This document shows positions 56,074 through 64,000 of a stretch of 64,000 bases of DNA, piece after piece. The notes under the pieces were generated by a model that worked only from the letters and a program-made list of their open reading frames with translations, searched no databases and was not told the DNA's origin. Source of the DNA: Methanolobus bombayensis (GTDB lineage Archaea; Halobacteriota; Methanosarcinia; Methanosarcinales; Methanosarcinaceae); contig NZ_JAGGKD010000001.1 of assembly GCF_017873415.1 (NCBI RefSeq), positions 124,001 to 188,000 of the forward strand. Reading direction: 5' to 3'. A program made the translations under genes and the position numbers. Position 1 is the first letter of the stretch, and each line of letters opens with the position of its first letter.

Positions 56074-56502
56074 ATGGAAAAAAACAATCTTACTTTCATT
56101 GCAGTGATAACTGTTCTGATTGTTCTGGGGATCGTGGGTGCCTATACGTACCTTGATCCGGATAGTGTGGATACTGGAGTAAATTCTTCCGAAGCTGTGT
56201 CAATTGTTGCAAATGATTCAATGGCAATTAATTATTCCGAAGATTATTTTCATGTAGAAGAATGGAGGGTAACAAGTACTGAACTTGTAGATTCAGTCCC
56301 TAACGGTACTACTGTTCAGGAGAATAGTGTCTGGAGGGTCAGGATCATGGAGCGCAGTTGTGCGTGTTCCGGCATTAAAGATCTATTTGTAATCGAAGGT
56401 TATGTGTCTGCTAATACAGGTGAACTTCTGGGTATAGAAACCAAATCCGTTCTGGAAAGTGAGTATGATAAAAAGACCTGTTCATCGACATCCTGTCACT
56501 GA
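56074..56502 (+). CDS. Membrane-anchored exported protein, unknown
   Basis: 142 aa from ATG 56074. The TATA box CTTTATAGC (about 56043-56051) predicts initiation almost at this ATG, so the mRNA is probably leaderless; the in-frame ATG at 56056 would be upstream of the start. One N-terminal membrane helix is followed by an exported domain with cysteines (ERSCACSG and a C-terminal KTCSSTSCH). It overlaps the thioredoxin-CcdA fusion by 38 nt and may be its redox client. Confidence 0.72.
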   Translation: MEKNNLTFIAVITVLIVLGIVGAYTYLDPDSVDTGVNSSEAVSIVANDSMAINYSEDYFHVEEWRVTSTELVDSVPNGTTVQENSVWRVRIMERSCACSGIKDLFVIEGYVSANTGELLGIETKSVLESEYDKKTCSSTSCH

Positions 56503-57580
56503 ACGAAATAAGAGTAGGTTTCTACTTGCATTTTTGTTTTCCTTGCTACTTCTTACTGGTTTATCCCAGGCTACGGTGTCAGTGGAATATTTCTACGAGC
56601 AGGGGTGTCTTAAATGTGAGCAGGCAGCACCTGTTATCGATGATGTGGTTTCCGGCTATCCAAATACTAACTTTAGTTCATACGAGATAAAATCAGCTTT
56701 CAGCCTGGCAAAAAATTATGGGGTAACAACCGTTCCCGCAGTTGTTGTAAATGGCAGTATTGTCATCAGTTACAATGACTATGAAGGTGACGTTGAGACA
56801 CTCAGTTCAATGCTTTCAGAGGCAATAGAAGCAGCTCCTGTTAGGAATTCTAATGCTGAATCAGACAAAATTAAAACCTTATCTGAAAGAACATTGGATG
56901 ATCAGACTCCAACTGTGATCTTCATTGCAGGCCTTCTTGCAGGTTTCAACCCATGCCTGATAGCTGTAATGGCATTTTTGGCATCAGCAATTGTGTCGTC
57001 AGGGGGTTCCCGCAAAGATATGCTGGTACTTGTCATTGGTTTCTGTGCCGGGATATTTGTAACTTACATGGTTGTAGGGTTTGGCATATTTAATACTATT
57101 AATTCATTCCCGGGGATAAGGGATATGATAACATCATTTCTGGTGGTACTTGTAGCTGTTTTTGGAATCTGGCACATCTATGATGCGTATTACATCAAGA
57201 AGAATTCAAAATCATCATTCAAGACTCCTCATTCTTTTGTGGATTTAATGAATCATGCTAGAGGTAAGAACATTCTTCTCATCTCTTTCATTGGTGGAGG
57301 AATATTCTCGCTTGTAAAAGCTCCCTGTGTGGGTGCTGTTTACCTGATGATCCTTGAAATGCTCCTTTCAGGCAGCAATACTGTGAATGCTGTGCTGTAC
57401 ATGGGTCTCTATAATTTTGCAGTTGTTCTGCCGATCCTGGTACTTGGTGCACTTCTTGCTTTTGGTCTGGATCCAGAAGCTGTTAATGATTTCAGAGAAA
57501 AAAGACGTGTGGAAGTTCGCCTGATAACAGGAGTTATATTGATCTTGCTGGCTGTGTTGCTGCAGTTGAATATCATATGA
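56465..57580 (+). CDS. Thioredoxin-CcdA fusion protein
   Basis: 371 aa from ATG 56465, with GTG 56459 as an alternative. Signal helix (about 15-37), a thioredoxin-like domain with CLKC active site (about 45-130), then a six-helix CcdA domain with the membrane cysteines in NPCLIAVMAF and KAPCVGAVYL. It joins in one chain the two activities that are separate genes at 30038-31180. A membrane electron relay to exported thiols. Confidence 0.88.
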   Translation: MIKRPVHRHPVTERNKSRFLLAFLFSLLLLTGLSQATVSVEYFYEQGCLKCEQAAPVIDDVVSGYPNTNFSSYEIKSAFSLAKNYGVTTVPAVVVNGSIVISYNDYEGDVETLSSMLSEAIEAAPVRNSNAESDKIKTLSERTLDDQTPTVIFIAGLLAGFNPCLIAVMAFLASAIVSSGGSRKDMLVLVIGFCAGIFVTYMVVGFGIFNTINSFPGIRDMITSFLVVLVAVFGIWHIYDAYYIKKNSKSSFKTPHSFVDLMNHARGKNILLISFIGGGIFSLVKAPCVGAVYLMILEMLLSGSNTVNAVLYMGLYNFAVVLPILVLGALLAFGLDPEAVNDFREKRRVEVRLITGVILILLAVLLQLNII

Positions 57581-57583
57581 CGG

Positions 57584-57937
57584 TCATTTGGAAATGAGGA
57601 TGTGTGCTAAAAACACTGCAAGAATGCATAACAAAAGGTTAAGTCCGATATTCATCAGGAAATATTTGTTCTCTCCCTCATCCAGAAGCCTGAAACTCTC
57701 GTATGCGAATGTGGAGAATGTGGTAAAAGACCCAAGCATTCCTGCACTTATCATGTAACGTAGTGACCCTTCCACAGAAGAGAATGTCAAAACTGCAAGT
57801 ATGAAGCTGCCAATAACATTCACTGAAAGTGTTCCTGCAGGGATACCATTTATTCTTGGGACAACACCGGAAAAAAGATACCTGAGGTTTGCACCGATAA
57901 AACCGCCGATTCCTATGAGAATGAGCTCATATGCCAG
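57584..57937 (-). CDS. crcB: CrcB fluoride channel, second copy; CTG start
   Basis: 117 aa if started at CTG 57937-57935, which follows GGAGG (57949-57945) by 7 nt and overlaps crcB1 by 11 nt. The first canonical codon, GTG 57823, would leave only 79 aa and delete the conserved GGFIGANLRY motif and the first helix. The frame is open back to TAA just before this point and contains no ATG, GTG or TTG upstream of 57823. Four helices in all. Fluc channels are dual-topology dimers; two different copies can form a heterodimer. Confidence 0.85.
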   Translation of the reverse strand: MAYELILIGIGGFIGANLRYLFSGVVPRINGIPAGTLSVNVIGSFILAVLTFSSVEGSLRYMISAGMLGSFTTFSTFAYESFRLLDEGENKYFLMNIGLNLLLCILAVFLAHILISK

Positions 57938-58325
57938 TTCCTTCCCTCCTTTTAATTATGTATATAACCAGTCCTCTTCCAGTGAAAATACCGGCAAGTG
58001 TCAGGATTATGTTTGCAAGAATGTTGACTGTAGCTTCAGCCATTTGCATCTGGAATGTCTGGACTGTGAATGTTGAGAAGGTGGTAAGTGATCCGCAAAA
58101 ACCAATTCCTATAAACATACGAGTTCTTGGTGATACAATTCCAAGGTACTCGGAGCTGTACATGAGAAAGCCGAGCAGTATGCTCCCAAGTACATTTACC
58201 ACAAGCGTGCCTGGTGAAGGAGTAAAGTATCCTGCTATAAGGAACCTTGATATTGCTCCTAAGAATCCTCCCATACCAACCATGAGAAGATCTAAGCTCT
58301 GGTTTTTCAGTTCGTTACTATTCAA
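57927..58325 (-). CDS. crcB: CrcB fluoride channel, first copy
   Basis: 132 aa, four membrane helices. GGFLGAISRF near the N-terminus and GFCGSLTTFSTF in helix 3 are the Fluc signatures (fluoride path). It exports fluoride from the cytoplasm. Overlaps moeA by 8 nt and crcB2 by 11 nt. Confidence 0.94.
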   Translation of the reverse strand: MNSNELKNQSLDLLMVGMGGFLGAISRFLIAGYFTPSPGTLVVNVLGSILLGFLMYSSEYLGIVSPRTRMFIGIGFCGSLTTFSTFTVQTFQMQMAEATVNILANIILTLAGIFTGRGLVIYIIKRREGTGI

Positions 58326-59502
58326 TTAACACTACGTCCACTTCACTTCCTTCTTCGCATCCTTCTACATTTTCCGGGATTATAACAAATCCGTCTGATT
58401 TTGCAATGGAACTAAGAATTCCGGCACCTGCTGTCATCAATGGATGAGCGATATCACCTTCCAGTATGACTCTTGCATAGCTGACATAACCTTCTCTGGA
58501 CAATATCTTACCGCTTAATGTGGCCTTTACTGTTGTGTCAGGTATCTCCGGTATATTCCCGGATTTTCTAAGTGCAGGTTTGCCAAACGCAAAAAGCGCA
58601 ACAAGTCCGGCTGCCGGATATCCGGGCATACACAGAACAGGTACGTTTTGCACAATTCCAAGAGCAGTGGGTTTTCCAGGGCTGAGTCCGACTCCATGGA
58701 CCAGTTTTTTGCCCAGTTTCTCCACAACAGACGGTACAAAATCTCTTTCTCCAACTGAGGTTCCACCAGAAACTACTATCATGTCAGCATCAAGATTTGC
58801 CTTAATGGCATCTTCAATTAGATCTGCATCTTCAGGAACGATATCACAATATTTTGCAGTACCTCCCCATTTCTCGACATATTCACCTATCATCAGGCTG
58901 TTGATGTCCAGTGTTTTACCTGGTGCTGGTTCTTCATCTCCGGGAAGTGGAAGCAGATCATCGCCAGTAGGTATAATTGCAACGACAGGTTTGGAATATA
59001 CTTTTACTTCACTGATTCCAAGGGACGCCAGCACAGCAATATCACATGGCCTGAGAATGTGGCTTTTGTTGAATATTATCTCATTCTTCCTGACATCTTC
59101 TCCGATATCACCAACATTCTTTCCGGGATGCACCTGTGCCCTGATCTCTATCATATCTCCAATAGAGATGGTGTCTTCCATCATCAGAACTGAATCAGCA
59201 TCATCTGGAACATAATCTCCGGTGTTTACTGGTGTACAGTTTCCTTCCATAATTTCATCGGATATCTGAAGCATAACAGGATTTGTAGGTGATGCACCTA
59301 TGAGGTCAGCAGACCTTACTGCAAATCCATCCATTGCGGAACGCCTGTAATGGGGTACATTGCGTGGTGCGAGTATGCTTGTGGAGAGCACTCTTCCGAT
59401 TGCAGACTTTGCAGGAAGTAACTCTGTCCTGTCAATACCATTTATCCCGGCAAGGAACATTTCCTTTGCCTCTCCGACATCTGTGCGTTCTCTGAATATC
59501 AT
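58318..59502 (-). CDS. moeA: Molybdopterin molybdenumtransferase
   Basis: 394 aa with MoeA N-terminal domain and MoCF domain (VSGGTSVGERDFV, SPGKPTALG). It inserts molybdate or tungstate into adenylated molybdopterin. Between moaD and crcB1 in one operon. Confidence 0.94.
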   Translation of the reverse strand: MIFRERTDVGEAKEMFLAGINGIDRTELLPAKSAIGRVLSTSILAPRNVPHYRRSAMDGFAVRSADLIGASPTNPVMLQISDEIMEGNCTPVNTGDYVPDDADSVLMMEDTISIGDMIEIRAQVHPGKNVGDIGEDVRKNEIIFNKSHILRPCDIAVLASLGISEVKVYSKPVVAIIPTGDDLLPLPGDEEPAPGKTLDINSLMIGEYVEKWGGTAKYCDIVPEDADLIEDAIKANLDADMIVVSGGTSVGERDFVPSVVEKLGKKLVHGVGLSPGKPTALGIVQNVPVLCMPGYPAAGLVALFAFGKPALRKSGNIPEIPDTTVKATLSGKILSREGYVSYARVILEGDIAHPLMTAGAGILSSIAKSDGFVIIPENVEGCEEGSEVDVVLIE

Positions 59503-59523
59503 TCAAGTACCTCTGTTATCAGT

Positions 59524-59805
59524 TCATCCGCCGGATACTGGTGGGAATACTCCGAGTTCATCGTCGTCGTTCAGGATGGTATCCAGTCCTTCCATATGCT
59601 TGATGTTGTTTCCGTTAAGGAATACATTGATGTAACCACAAAGTTTTGCATGATCTCCTGCTTCGAATATGAGTTCCTCAAGAGCAGGATATTGTTCTGT
59701 AAGTGAAAGGAGCACATCTTTGACAGAGTCTCCTGTGGTTGATAAAGAAGAAGTTTGTGCAATCTCTCTCAAGTTTGCGAATAGTTTTACTTTAACGCTT
59801 GCCAT
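59524..59805 (-). CDS. moaD: MoaD/ThiS-like ubiquitin-fold sulfur carrier
   Basis: 93 aa beta-grasp protein ending in Val-Ser-Gly-Gly. The C-terminal Gly-Gly is thiocarboxylated and delivers sulfur for molybdopterin; archaeal members (SAMPs) can also be conjugated to proteins. 21 nt upstream of moeA, supporting the cofactor role. Confidence 0.88.
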   Translation of the reverse strand: MASVKVKLFANLREIAQTSSLSTTGDSVKDVLLSLTEQYPALEELIFEAGDHAKLCGYINVFLNGNNIKHMEGLDTILNDDDELGVFPPVSGG

Positions 59806-59909
59806 GGGGACATTATTCCCGACGGATATATTATAAAACTAATCCTGTGAGGTCAAAAAGAATAAACTAATGGTCATAAAACAATGGTGGTAATTTTGTA
59901 AAAAAGTTC

Positions 59910-59987
59910 TGGTGGGATAGCGCGGATTTGAACCGCAGTCCAAGCGTCCCAAACGCTCGAGGATGGACCAAGCTACCCTACTATCCC
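59910..59987 (-). tRNA. tRNA-Pro (TGG), CCA encoded
   Basis: Minus-strand cloverleaf: acceptor GGGATAG/CTATCCC, anticodon stem GAGCG/CGCTT around loop TTTGGGA (anticodon TGG), T arm TGCGG/CCGCG with TTCAAAT loop. A73 and CCA (59912-59910) are encoded. A TATA-like box on the minus strand (about 60021-60034) lies upstream. No intron seen. Confidence 0.95.
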
Positions 59988-60176
59988 AATCAGATTCAGA
60001 AGGGTAGCTCTGCAATAGCATGTATTGTATAAAAAGTTTTCGTGATATCGGCCTGAGTGAATAATACAACAATATTTTCAAAGGCAAAAATACCGCCGAA
60101 TTTGCTCAGAAATCTGTTTTATCCGTGTTCTGTAAGCTTTTAGGTCACGGTTGTAAATGCCGCAACCTGACTTGCG

Positions 60177-60728
60177 TCATCCCCAGCGTTTGTAAACGTC
60201 ATTGTCAATATCCATGAGATCAAGTGCACGTCCGGCCATGGAATTCACAAGATCATCAATTGTCTGTGGTCTGGAATAAAAACCAGGGCATGCAGGCAGA
60301 ACAACTCCGCCGGCTCTTTCAAGTTTTAGCATATTCTCGAGATGGATCTGATTAAGAGGTGTTTCCCGTGGCATCAGAACAAGCTTTCTTCTTTCCTTCA
60401 GGCATACATCAGCAACCCTTCCAAGCAGGTTGTCAGACATTCCACCTGAGATCTCTCCCAGTGTTTTCATGCTACATGGGGCAACGATCATCCCATAGAA
60501 TTTATGAGAACCACTTGCTATAGGCGCTGTAAAATCACTCTCATCATACACAGCATCTGCAAGGCCTTCCACATAGGATAACTTGTAATCGGTCTCTATT
60601 TCCAGTATCTGTTTTGCAGCCTTTGTCATGACCAGATGTGTAAAAATATCAGTCTTTGAAAGAATTTCCAGTAACCTCACCCCGTAAGCAGAACCTGATG
60701 CTCCGCTGATACCTATCACTATTTCCAT
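60177..60728 (-). CDS. ubiX: UbiX flavin prenyltransferase
   Basis: 183 aa flavoprotein of the UbiX family: GISGASGSAYGVRLLE (FMN and prenyl-phosphate site), and late PRETPLNQIHLENML. It makes prenylated FMN for UbiD-type decarboxylases. Overlaps the next upstream gene by 1 nt. Confidence 0.95.
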   Translation of the reverse strand: MEIVIGISGASGSAYGVRLLEILSKTDIFTHLVMTKAAKQILEIETDYKLSYVEGLADAVYDESDFTAPIASGSHKFYGMIVAPCSMKTLGEISGGMSDNLLGRVADVCLKERRKLVLMPRETPLNQIHLENMLKLERAGGVVLPACPGFYSRPQTIDDLVNSMAGRALDLMDIDNDVYKRWG

Positions 60729-61087
60729 TAGAATCCCTCGCTAATAATAACTGAGAGTTCACTGATCATCTTTTGTGATGCAGAAACTATCTCTTCTATC
60801 TCATCTAGTGTAATGTTATCAAGATGAATACCCACTATGAATACGGAAGTTGCTTTGCAGGCTTTACTAAATTCTTTTGCACCATTCAGTGCTATCTCGG
60901 TTTCCCTGTGTCCGGGTGTTGTGATCACAGAAGAAGATGCTCTGTTTGACTCCTGGTCATAGGATCCAACTCCTACAGCTCCCACATGTTCGTCTCCACC
61001 TGTCAGGCTTGCAACATAATCGTCTCCAACATTTTTCCATTCAAGAACCAGATTTATTCCTGCTGCAATTTTTCGTATCTCTTTCAT
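60728..61087 (-). CDS. LpdD-like prenylated-flavin chaperone domain protein
   Basis: 119 aa. The sequence resembles the LpdD family linked to UbiD decarboxylases (TTPGHRETEIA, central GVGSYD). Coupled to ubiX by a TAATG-type overlap. It probably helps insert prenylated FMN into a decarboxylase (family inference). No UbiD is in this window. Confidence 0.7.
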   Translation of the reverse strand: MKEIRKIAAGINLVLEWKNVGDDYVASLTGGDEHVGAVGVGSYDQESNRASSSVITTPGHRETEIALNGAKEFSKACKATSVFIVGIHLDNITLDEIEEIVSASQKMISELSVIISEGF

Positions 61088-61088
61088 A

Positions 61089-62291
61089 TTATCCCTCTAT
61101 TTCAGTCAGGCGGAATTGTTTTGTGCTTTTCTTTACGTCAAAGAAATCCCTTGCTGCTTTAGCCACATCTTCACGATGTTCTTTTGGGGTATAGACGCCC
61201 ATCTTCCAGTTCTCACGGTGTGCCTGTTCAAGTGTGGCAACAACATGTGATGCCTCATCCAGTCGCAGCATTTTGTTATTAATTTTAACAAGTGCTTTCA
61301 TTTCAGCAATCTCAGGATTTTTCGGAATATCTATCAGGACACTTCCAGTATCGATGCCAACTTCTGATGCAATCTCGGCTTCAACTCTTTTGATGTTCTT
61401 CCGATGTCTTAGTACTCCTTCACCCACTTCCTCAAATCCAACGTACAGGGCCCTTTTGTAAAGTTTCCTGTTGTCAAGTCTCTGTGAAAGCTCTCCAGCA
61501 TAACCATCATCATTACGGATAATTTCCAGCAGTCTGGAATCATCCATCTTCCTGAGTTCAAAAGGACTTAGTGAATCTTTCTGAATAAGGTCATCCACAG
61601 CTCTTGTGAACATTGTCTCTGCAATCCTTGATACATGATGATAGTAAACAGAAGGATGCATCAGGAATCTGGATACCAGAAGTGATTCTGCTGCTTTTAC
61701 ACCACCTGCATTAACAACGAGTTTGTTCTCGTAGAATTTCATCTCATTGATGAGTCTCACATGGTCAACAAGACCAAAAGCAACACCTGTATAATGCGAG
61801 TCTCTCACAAGGTAGTCCATCCTGTCCACATCTATCTCGCTGTTGAGTATTTTTCCAAGGTCTGTTTTTCCCTGAATATGGTCTTCGATGGTTGCAGGAT
61901 TTAATCCATTATCACTGAGAATTTCTCCAAGCTCACCATTTTTCAGTATTTTACGGACATCTTCATGGTGCTGTCTAGTATAAAGTTTCGTAAGGTTTTC
62001 TGTTACATGGGAATATGGCCCGTGTCCAACATCATGAAGAAGAGCAGCAACTCTGAGTTCTTCCTTTTCATCATCTGTGACAGAATCTATCTTTCCGGTA
62101 AGCATAGTGGCAAGATGCATAACTCCCAGAGAGTGTTCAAAACGTGAATGGTTAGCTCCGGGGTACACGAGATTTGACAGTCCCAACTGGCTCAGTCTTC
62201 TAAGTCGCTGCATCTGCGGTGAATCAATGATAGATAATGTGAGCGGGTCAAGCTCAATATATCCATGTATAGGGTCGCGGATGACTTTCAT
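61089..62291 (-). CDS. HD-domain phosphohydrolase
   Basis: 400 aa. HD motif HDVGHGPYSHV and the preceding ANHSRFEHSLGV match SAMHD1/dGTPase-like metal phosphohydrolases; possible role in dNTP or cyclic-nucleotide turnover. One nt separates its stop from the LpdD-like start. Confidence 0.9.
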   Translation of the reverse strand: MKVIRDPIHGYIELDPLTLSIIDSPQMQRLRRLSQLGLSNLVYPGANHSRFEHSLGVMHLATMLTGKIDSVTDDEKEELRVAALLHDVGHGPYSHVTENLTKLYTRQHHEDVRKILKNGELGEILSDNGLNPATIEDHIQGKTDLGKILNSEIDVDRMDYLVRDSHYTGVAFGLVDHVRLINEMKFYENKLVVNAGGVKAAESLLVSRFLMHPSVYYHHVSRIAETMFTRAVDDLIQKDSLSPFELRKMDDSRLLEIIRNDDGYAGELSQRLDNRKLYKRALYVGFEEVGEGVLRHRKNIKRVEAEIASEVGIDTGSVLIDIPKNPEIAEMKALVKINNKMLRLDEASHVVATLEQAHRENWKMGVYTPKEHREDVAKAARDFFDVKKSTKQFRLTEIEG

Positions 62292-62366
62292 ACAACCTAC
62301 ATATACCTCATCTTATAATGATTTTGCACTCGTTTATGCTTCATGCTCTGTTTTCAGGCTAACCTA

Positions 62367-63302
62367 TCAGAAGTACATTCCATAGGAAGAGGCTGCTTCA
62401 TCAACAGAGCTTACTGCCAATCCTTTTCCAAGACCGTAACCGAAAGAATACAAAGCCTCATTGAGCTTCATTCCCAATATACCTGAAGATTGTCTTTTAT
62501 ACTCGTAGATGTCAGGCTCACCGGATATTCCTGCCATCTCTGCAGTAATATCTATGGCATCTTCCTGGGTTCCAACCATATCCACAAGTCCTGCTTTCTT
62601 TGCCTGGGATCCGCTGTATATCCTGCCGTCTGCAACCTTGTAGGTTTCTTCAAGGCTCATGTTCCTGTTTTCAGCCACCCAGGAAACAAAATCCTCATAG
62701 CTTTCGTTCACAATTGAACCCAGCATTTCCTTCTCTTCTTCTGTCATGGGTCTTGTGGGGGAGCCAATATCCTTGTATTCCCCGCTTTTGATTGTTGTAA
62801 CATTTATTCCAAGGTCATCCATCAGGCCGTAATAATGGATAATTTCCATCCTCACTCCGATATTTCCGACAAGTGACTGTTTTTCAGCTACTATGTAATC
62901 AGTGGATGATGCTGCCTGATATGCTGCGGACGCTGCCATGGATTCAATGTATGCCACAACAACTTTCTTTTCAGATGCTTCCTTTATCGCCCTTGCAAGT
63001 TTCTCACTGGCAATGGCTTCCCCGCCGGGAGAATTTATCTTAATGATAATGGCCTTAGTTCCATCATCTGCTTGGGCATCCTCTATCCATTCGATGTAAT
63101 CCTCAACTCCGGGTTGATAATCACTGAACAGGTCCTCTTCTGAACCTCCGGAATATATGGTTCCGTCAAGGTCTATTACTGCAATATCTCCTGATCCTTC
63201 TATCGGAACATGCATAATGGCTACAATTATCCCTGTGAGTACAAGGATCAAAATGGCTATGGCAAGAATACCATATACCAATATTTTACTTGATTTTTCC
63301 AA
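62367..63302 (-). CDS. sppA: Signal peptide peptidase SppA
   Basis: 311 aa, membrane anchored (helix about 8-30). Ser/Lys protease of the SppA family: NSPGGEA, nucleophile-type Ser in ESMAASAAY and general-base Lys in SGEYKDIGSPTRPMT. Cleaves signal-peptide remnants in the membrane. Confidence 0.92.
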   Translation of the reverse strand: MEKSSKILVYGILAIAILILVLTGIIVAIMHVPIEGSGDIAVIDLDGTIYSGGSEEDLFSDYQPGVEDYIEWIEDAQADDGTKAIIIKINSPGGEAIASEKLARAIKEASEKKVVVAYIESMAASAAYQAASSTDYIVAEKQSLVGNIGVRMEIIHYYGLMDDLGINVTTIKSGEYKDIGSPTRPMTEEEKEMLGSIVNESYEDFVSWVAENRNMSLEETYKVADGRIYSGSQAKKAGLVDMVGTQEDAIDITAEMAGISGEPDIYEYKRQSSGILGMKLNEALYSFGYGLGKGLAVSSVDEAASSYGMYF

Positions 63303-63411
63303 TTTCCCTTCTCCTTATTCCTCTGAAATATATTGTATTGATTTACGAGGTCTTTACTTATATAGATTGAACCGTATAACGAAACAAAACAGACAAAGAG
63401 GACGGATAAAG

Positions 63412-64000
63412 ATGATTATTTTTTCAGGGGGTACCGGTACCCCAAAATTACTGAATGGTCTTCGTGAAGTTTACCCGGAAGAAAAGATCACTGTTGTGGT
63501 GAATACTGCAGAAGATATATGGGTCTCAGGAAACCTGATCACTCCTGATATTGATACTCTGCTCTACATGTTCTCAGGGAGACTCGACACTTCAAAGTGG
63601 TGGGGTGTGAAGGATGACACATACCGAACCCATGAGGCCATGAAGGAACTGGGATATGATGAGGTTATGATGCTTGGAGATCTTGACCGTGCAACCCATA
63701 TAATGCGTTCTGATCAGATCAGGAGCGGCCTCACACTTACAGAAGCAACAATCGGTCTATCCAAATCATTCGGCGTAAAAGCTAATGTTTTCCCTATGTC
63801 CGATGATCCGGTTTCAAGCATGATAAACACGCCGGAAGGAAAGATGCACTTCCAGGATTTCTGGGTTGGAAAACATGGCGAGCCTGACGTTATGAGCGTA
63901 TGCCAGGAAGGCATTGAAAAAGCAAGCATTTCTCCGGCTGTTGTGGAAGCACTTGAAAGAGAAGATAATGTTCTGATAGGTCCAAGTAATCCAATAACAA
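63412..64000 (+). CDS. cofD: 2-phospho-L-lactate transferase, partial (runs off the right edge)
   Basis: 196 codons are visible from ATG 63412, with a Shine-Dalgarno-like GAGGACGG upstream. The start IIFSGGTGTPKLLNGL and the NTAEDIWVSG block match CofD, which joins lactyl phosphate to Fo to make F420-0. The gene continues beyond 64000. Confidence 0.93.
   Translation, partial: MIIFSGGTGTPKLLNGLREVYPEEKITVVVNTAEDIWVSGNLITPDIDTLLYMFSGRLDTSKWWGVKDDTYRTHEAMKELGYDEVMMLGDLDRATHIMRSDQIRSGLTLTEATIGLSKSFGVKANVFPMSDDPVSSMINTPEGKMHFQDFWVGKHGEPDVMSVCQEGIEKASISPAVVEALEREDNVLIGPSNPIT

Noticed and set aside
57925-57932. ATG at 57930-57928 as the crcB2 start
   Set aside because: It is in another frame and reaches a stop after five codons.
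1-64000. CRISPR array, transposon, integrase or prophage
   Set aside because: No regularly spaced repeats, transposase-like or phage-like genes, or terminal inverted repeats were seen.

Overview
The window is a stretch of archaeal chromosome from a methylotrophic methanogen of the family Methanosarcinaceae; a Methanolobus- or Methanococcoides-like organism fits best, but the genus is inferred and not proven. The supporting evidence is a corrinoid methyltransferase pair, CofD for coenzyme F420, PAN, aIF2-beta with a TRAM domain, MBF1, ribosomal protein L10e, a PEF-CTERM surface protein, several families known mainly from methanogens (DUF356, DUF531, DUF166, DUF99), archaeal TATA boxes, Shine-Dalgarno motifs and moderately AT-rich DNA. 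I see no CRISPR array, insertion sequence, integrase or rRNA. The region looks like stable backbone with an accessory sensory/methyltransferase segment at the left.

Layout. 1-13.5 kb: a kinase-less PAS/GAF sensor diverges from a UroD-family methyltransferase and its corrinoid protein across a 672-nt control region full of inverted repeats. Next come cysS with a tRNA-Cys directly upstream, then a phosphorelay cluster (1704-aa six-PAS kinase, receiver protein, receiver-PAS-kinase). 13.5-24 kb: an adenylate kinase-like NTPase, an unlisted 46-aa gene, the trpDFEG operon, an APC permease with Usp domains, and the feoA-feoB-membrane protein-feoC operon. 24-30 kb: cobyric acid synthase facing a cobalamin operon (cbiT-L-F-G-cobE-like-H-C), which would supply the corrinoid used by the methyltransferases. 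30-38 kb: thioredoxin/CcdA, a riboflavin-pathway reductase, CBS and Usp proteins, an amidohydrolase, a structured RNA of unknown type, a tiny ORF with a large hairpin, a Toprim protein, ProC and MBF1. 38-53 kb: PAN, GlmM, LarE, conserved methanogen proteins, a PEF-CTERM protein, pheS, trpS, a radical SAM enzyme with a KaiC-like ATPase, and rpl10e-aIF2-beta. 53-64 kb: MoaB, a pseudo-ATPase of the KaiC family, YhbY, DUF190, a thioredoxin-CcdA fusion, two crcB genes with moeA and moaD, tRNA-Pro, UbiX with an LpdD-like protein, an HD hydrolase, SppA, and cofD running off the right edge.

The most unusual items are: (i) two coupled genes (crcB2 and cbiG) whose conserved N-termini lie upstream of any ATG, GTG or TTG, each preceded by a good Shine-Dalgarno at the right distance from a near-cognate codon (CTG, ATA); (ii) a roughly 190-nt RNA gene at 34.6 kb with its own TATA box and many helices; (iii) a 26-codon ORF whose end is folded into a 13-bp stem at 35.3-35.45 kb; (iv) a palindrome-rich promoter for the methyltransferase; (v) a tRNA-Cys with A at the discriminator position next to cysS. 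All functional names come from reading motifs and family resemblance by eye; no database search was run.
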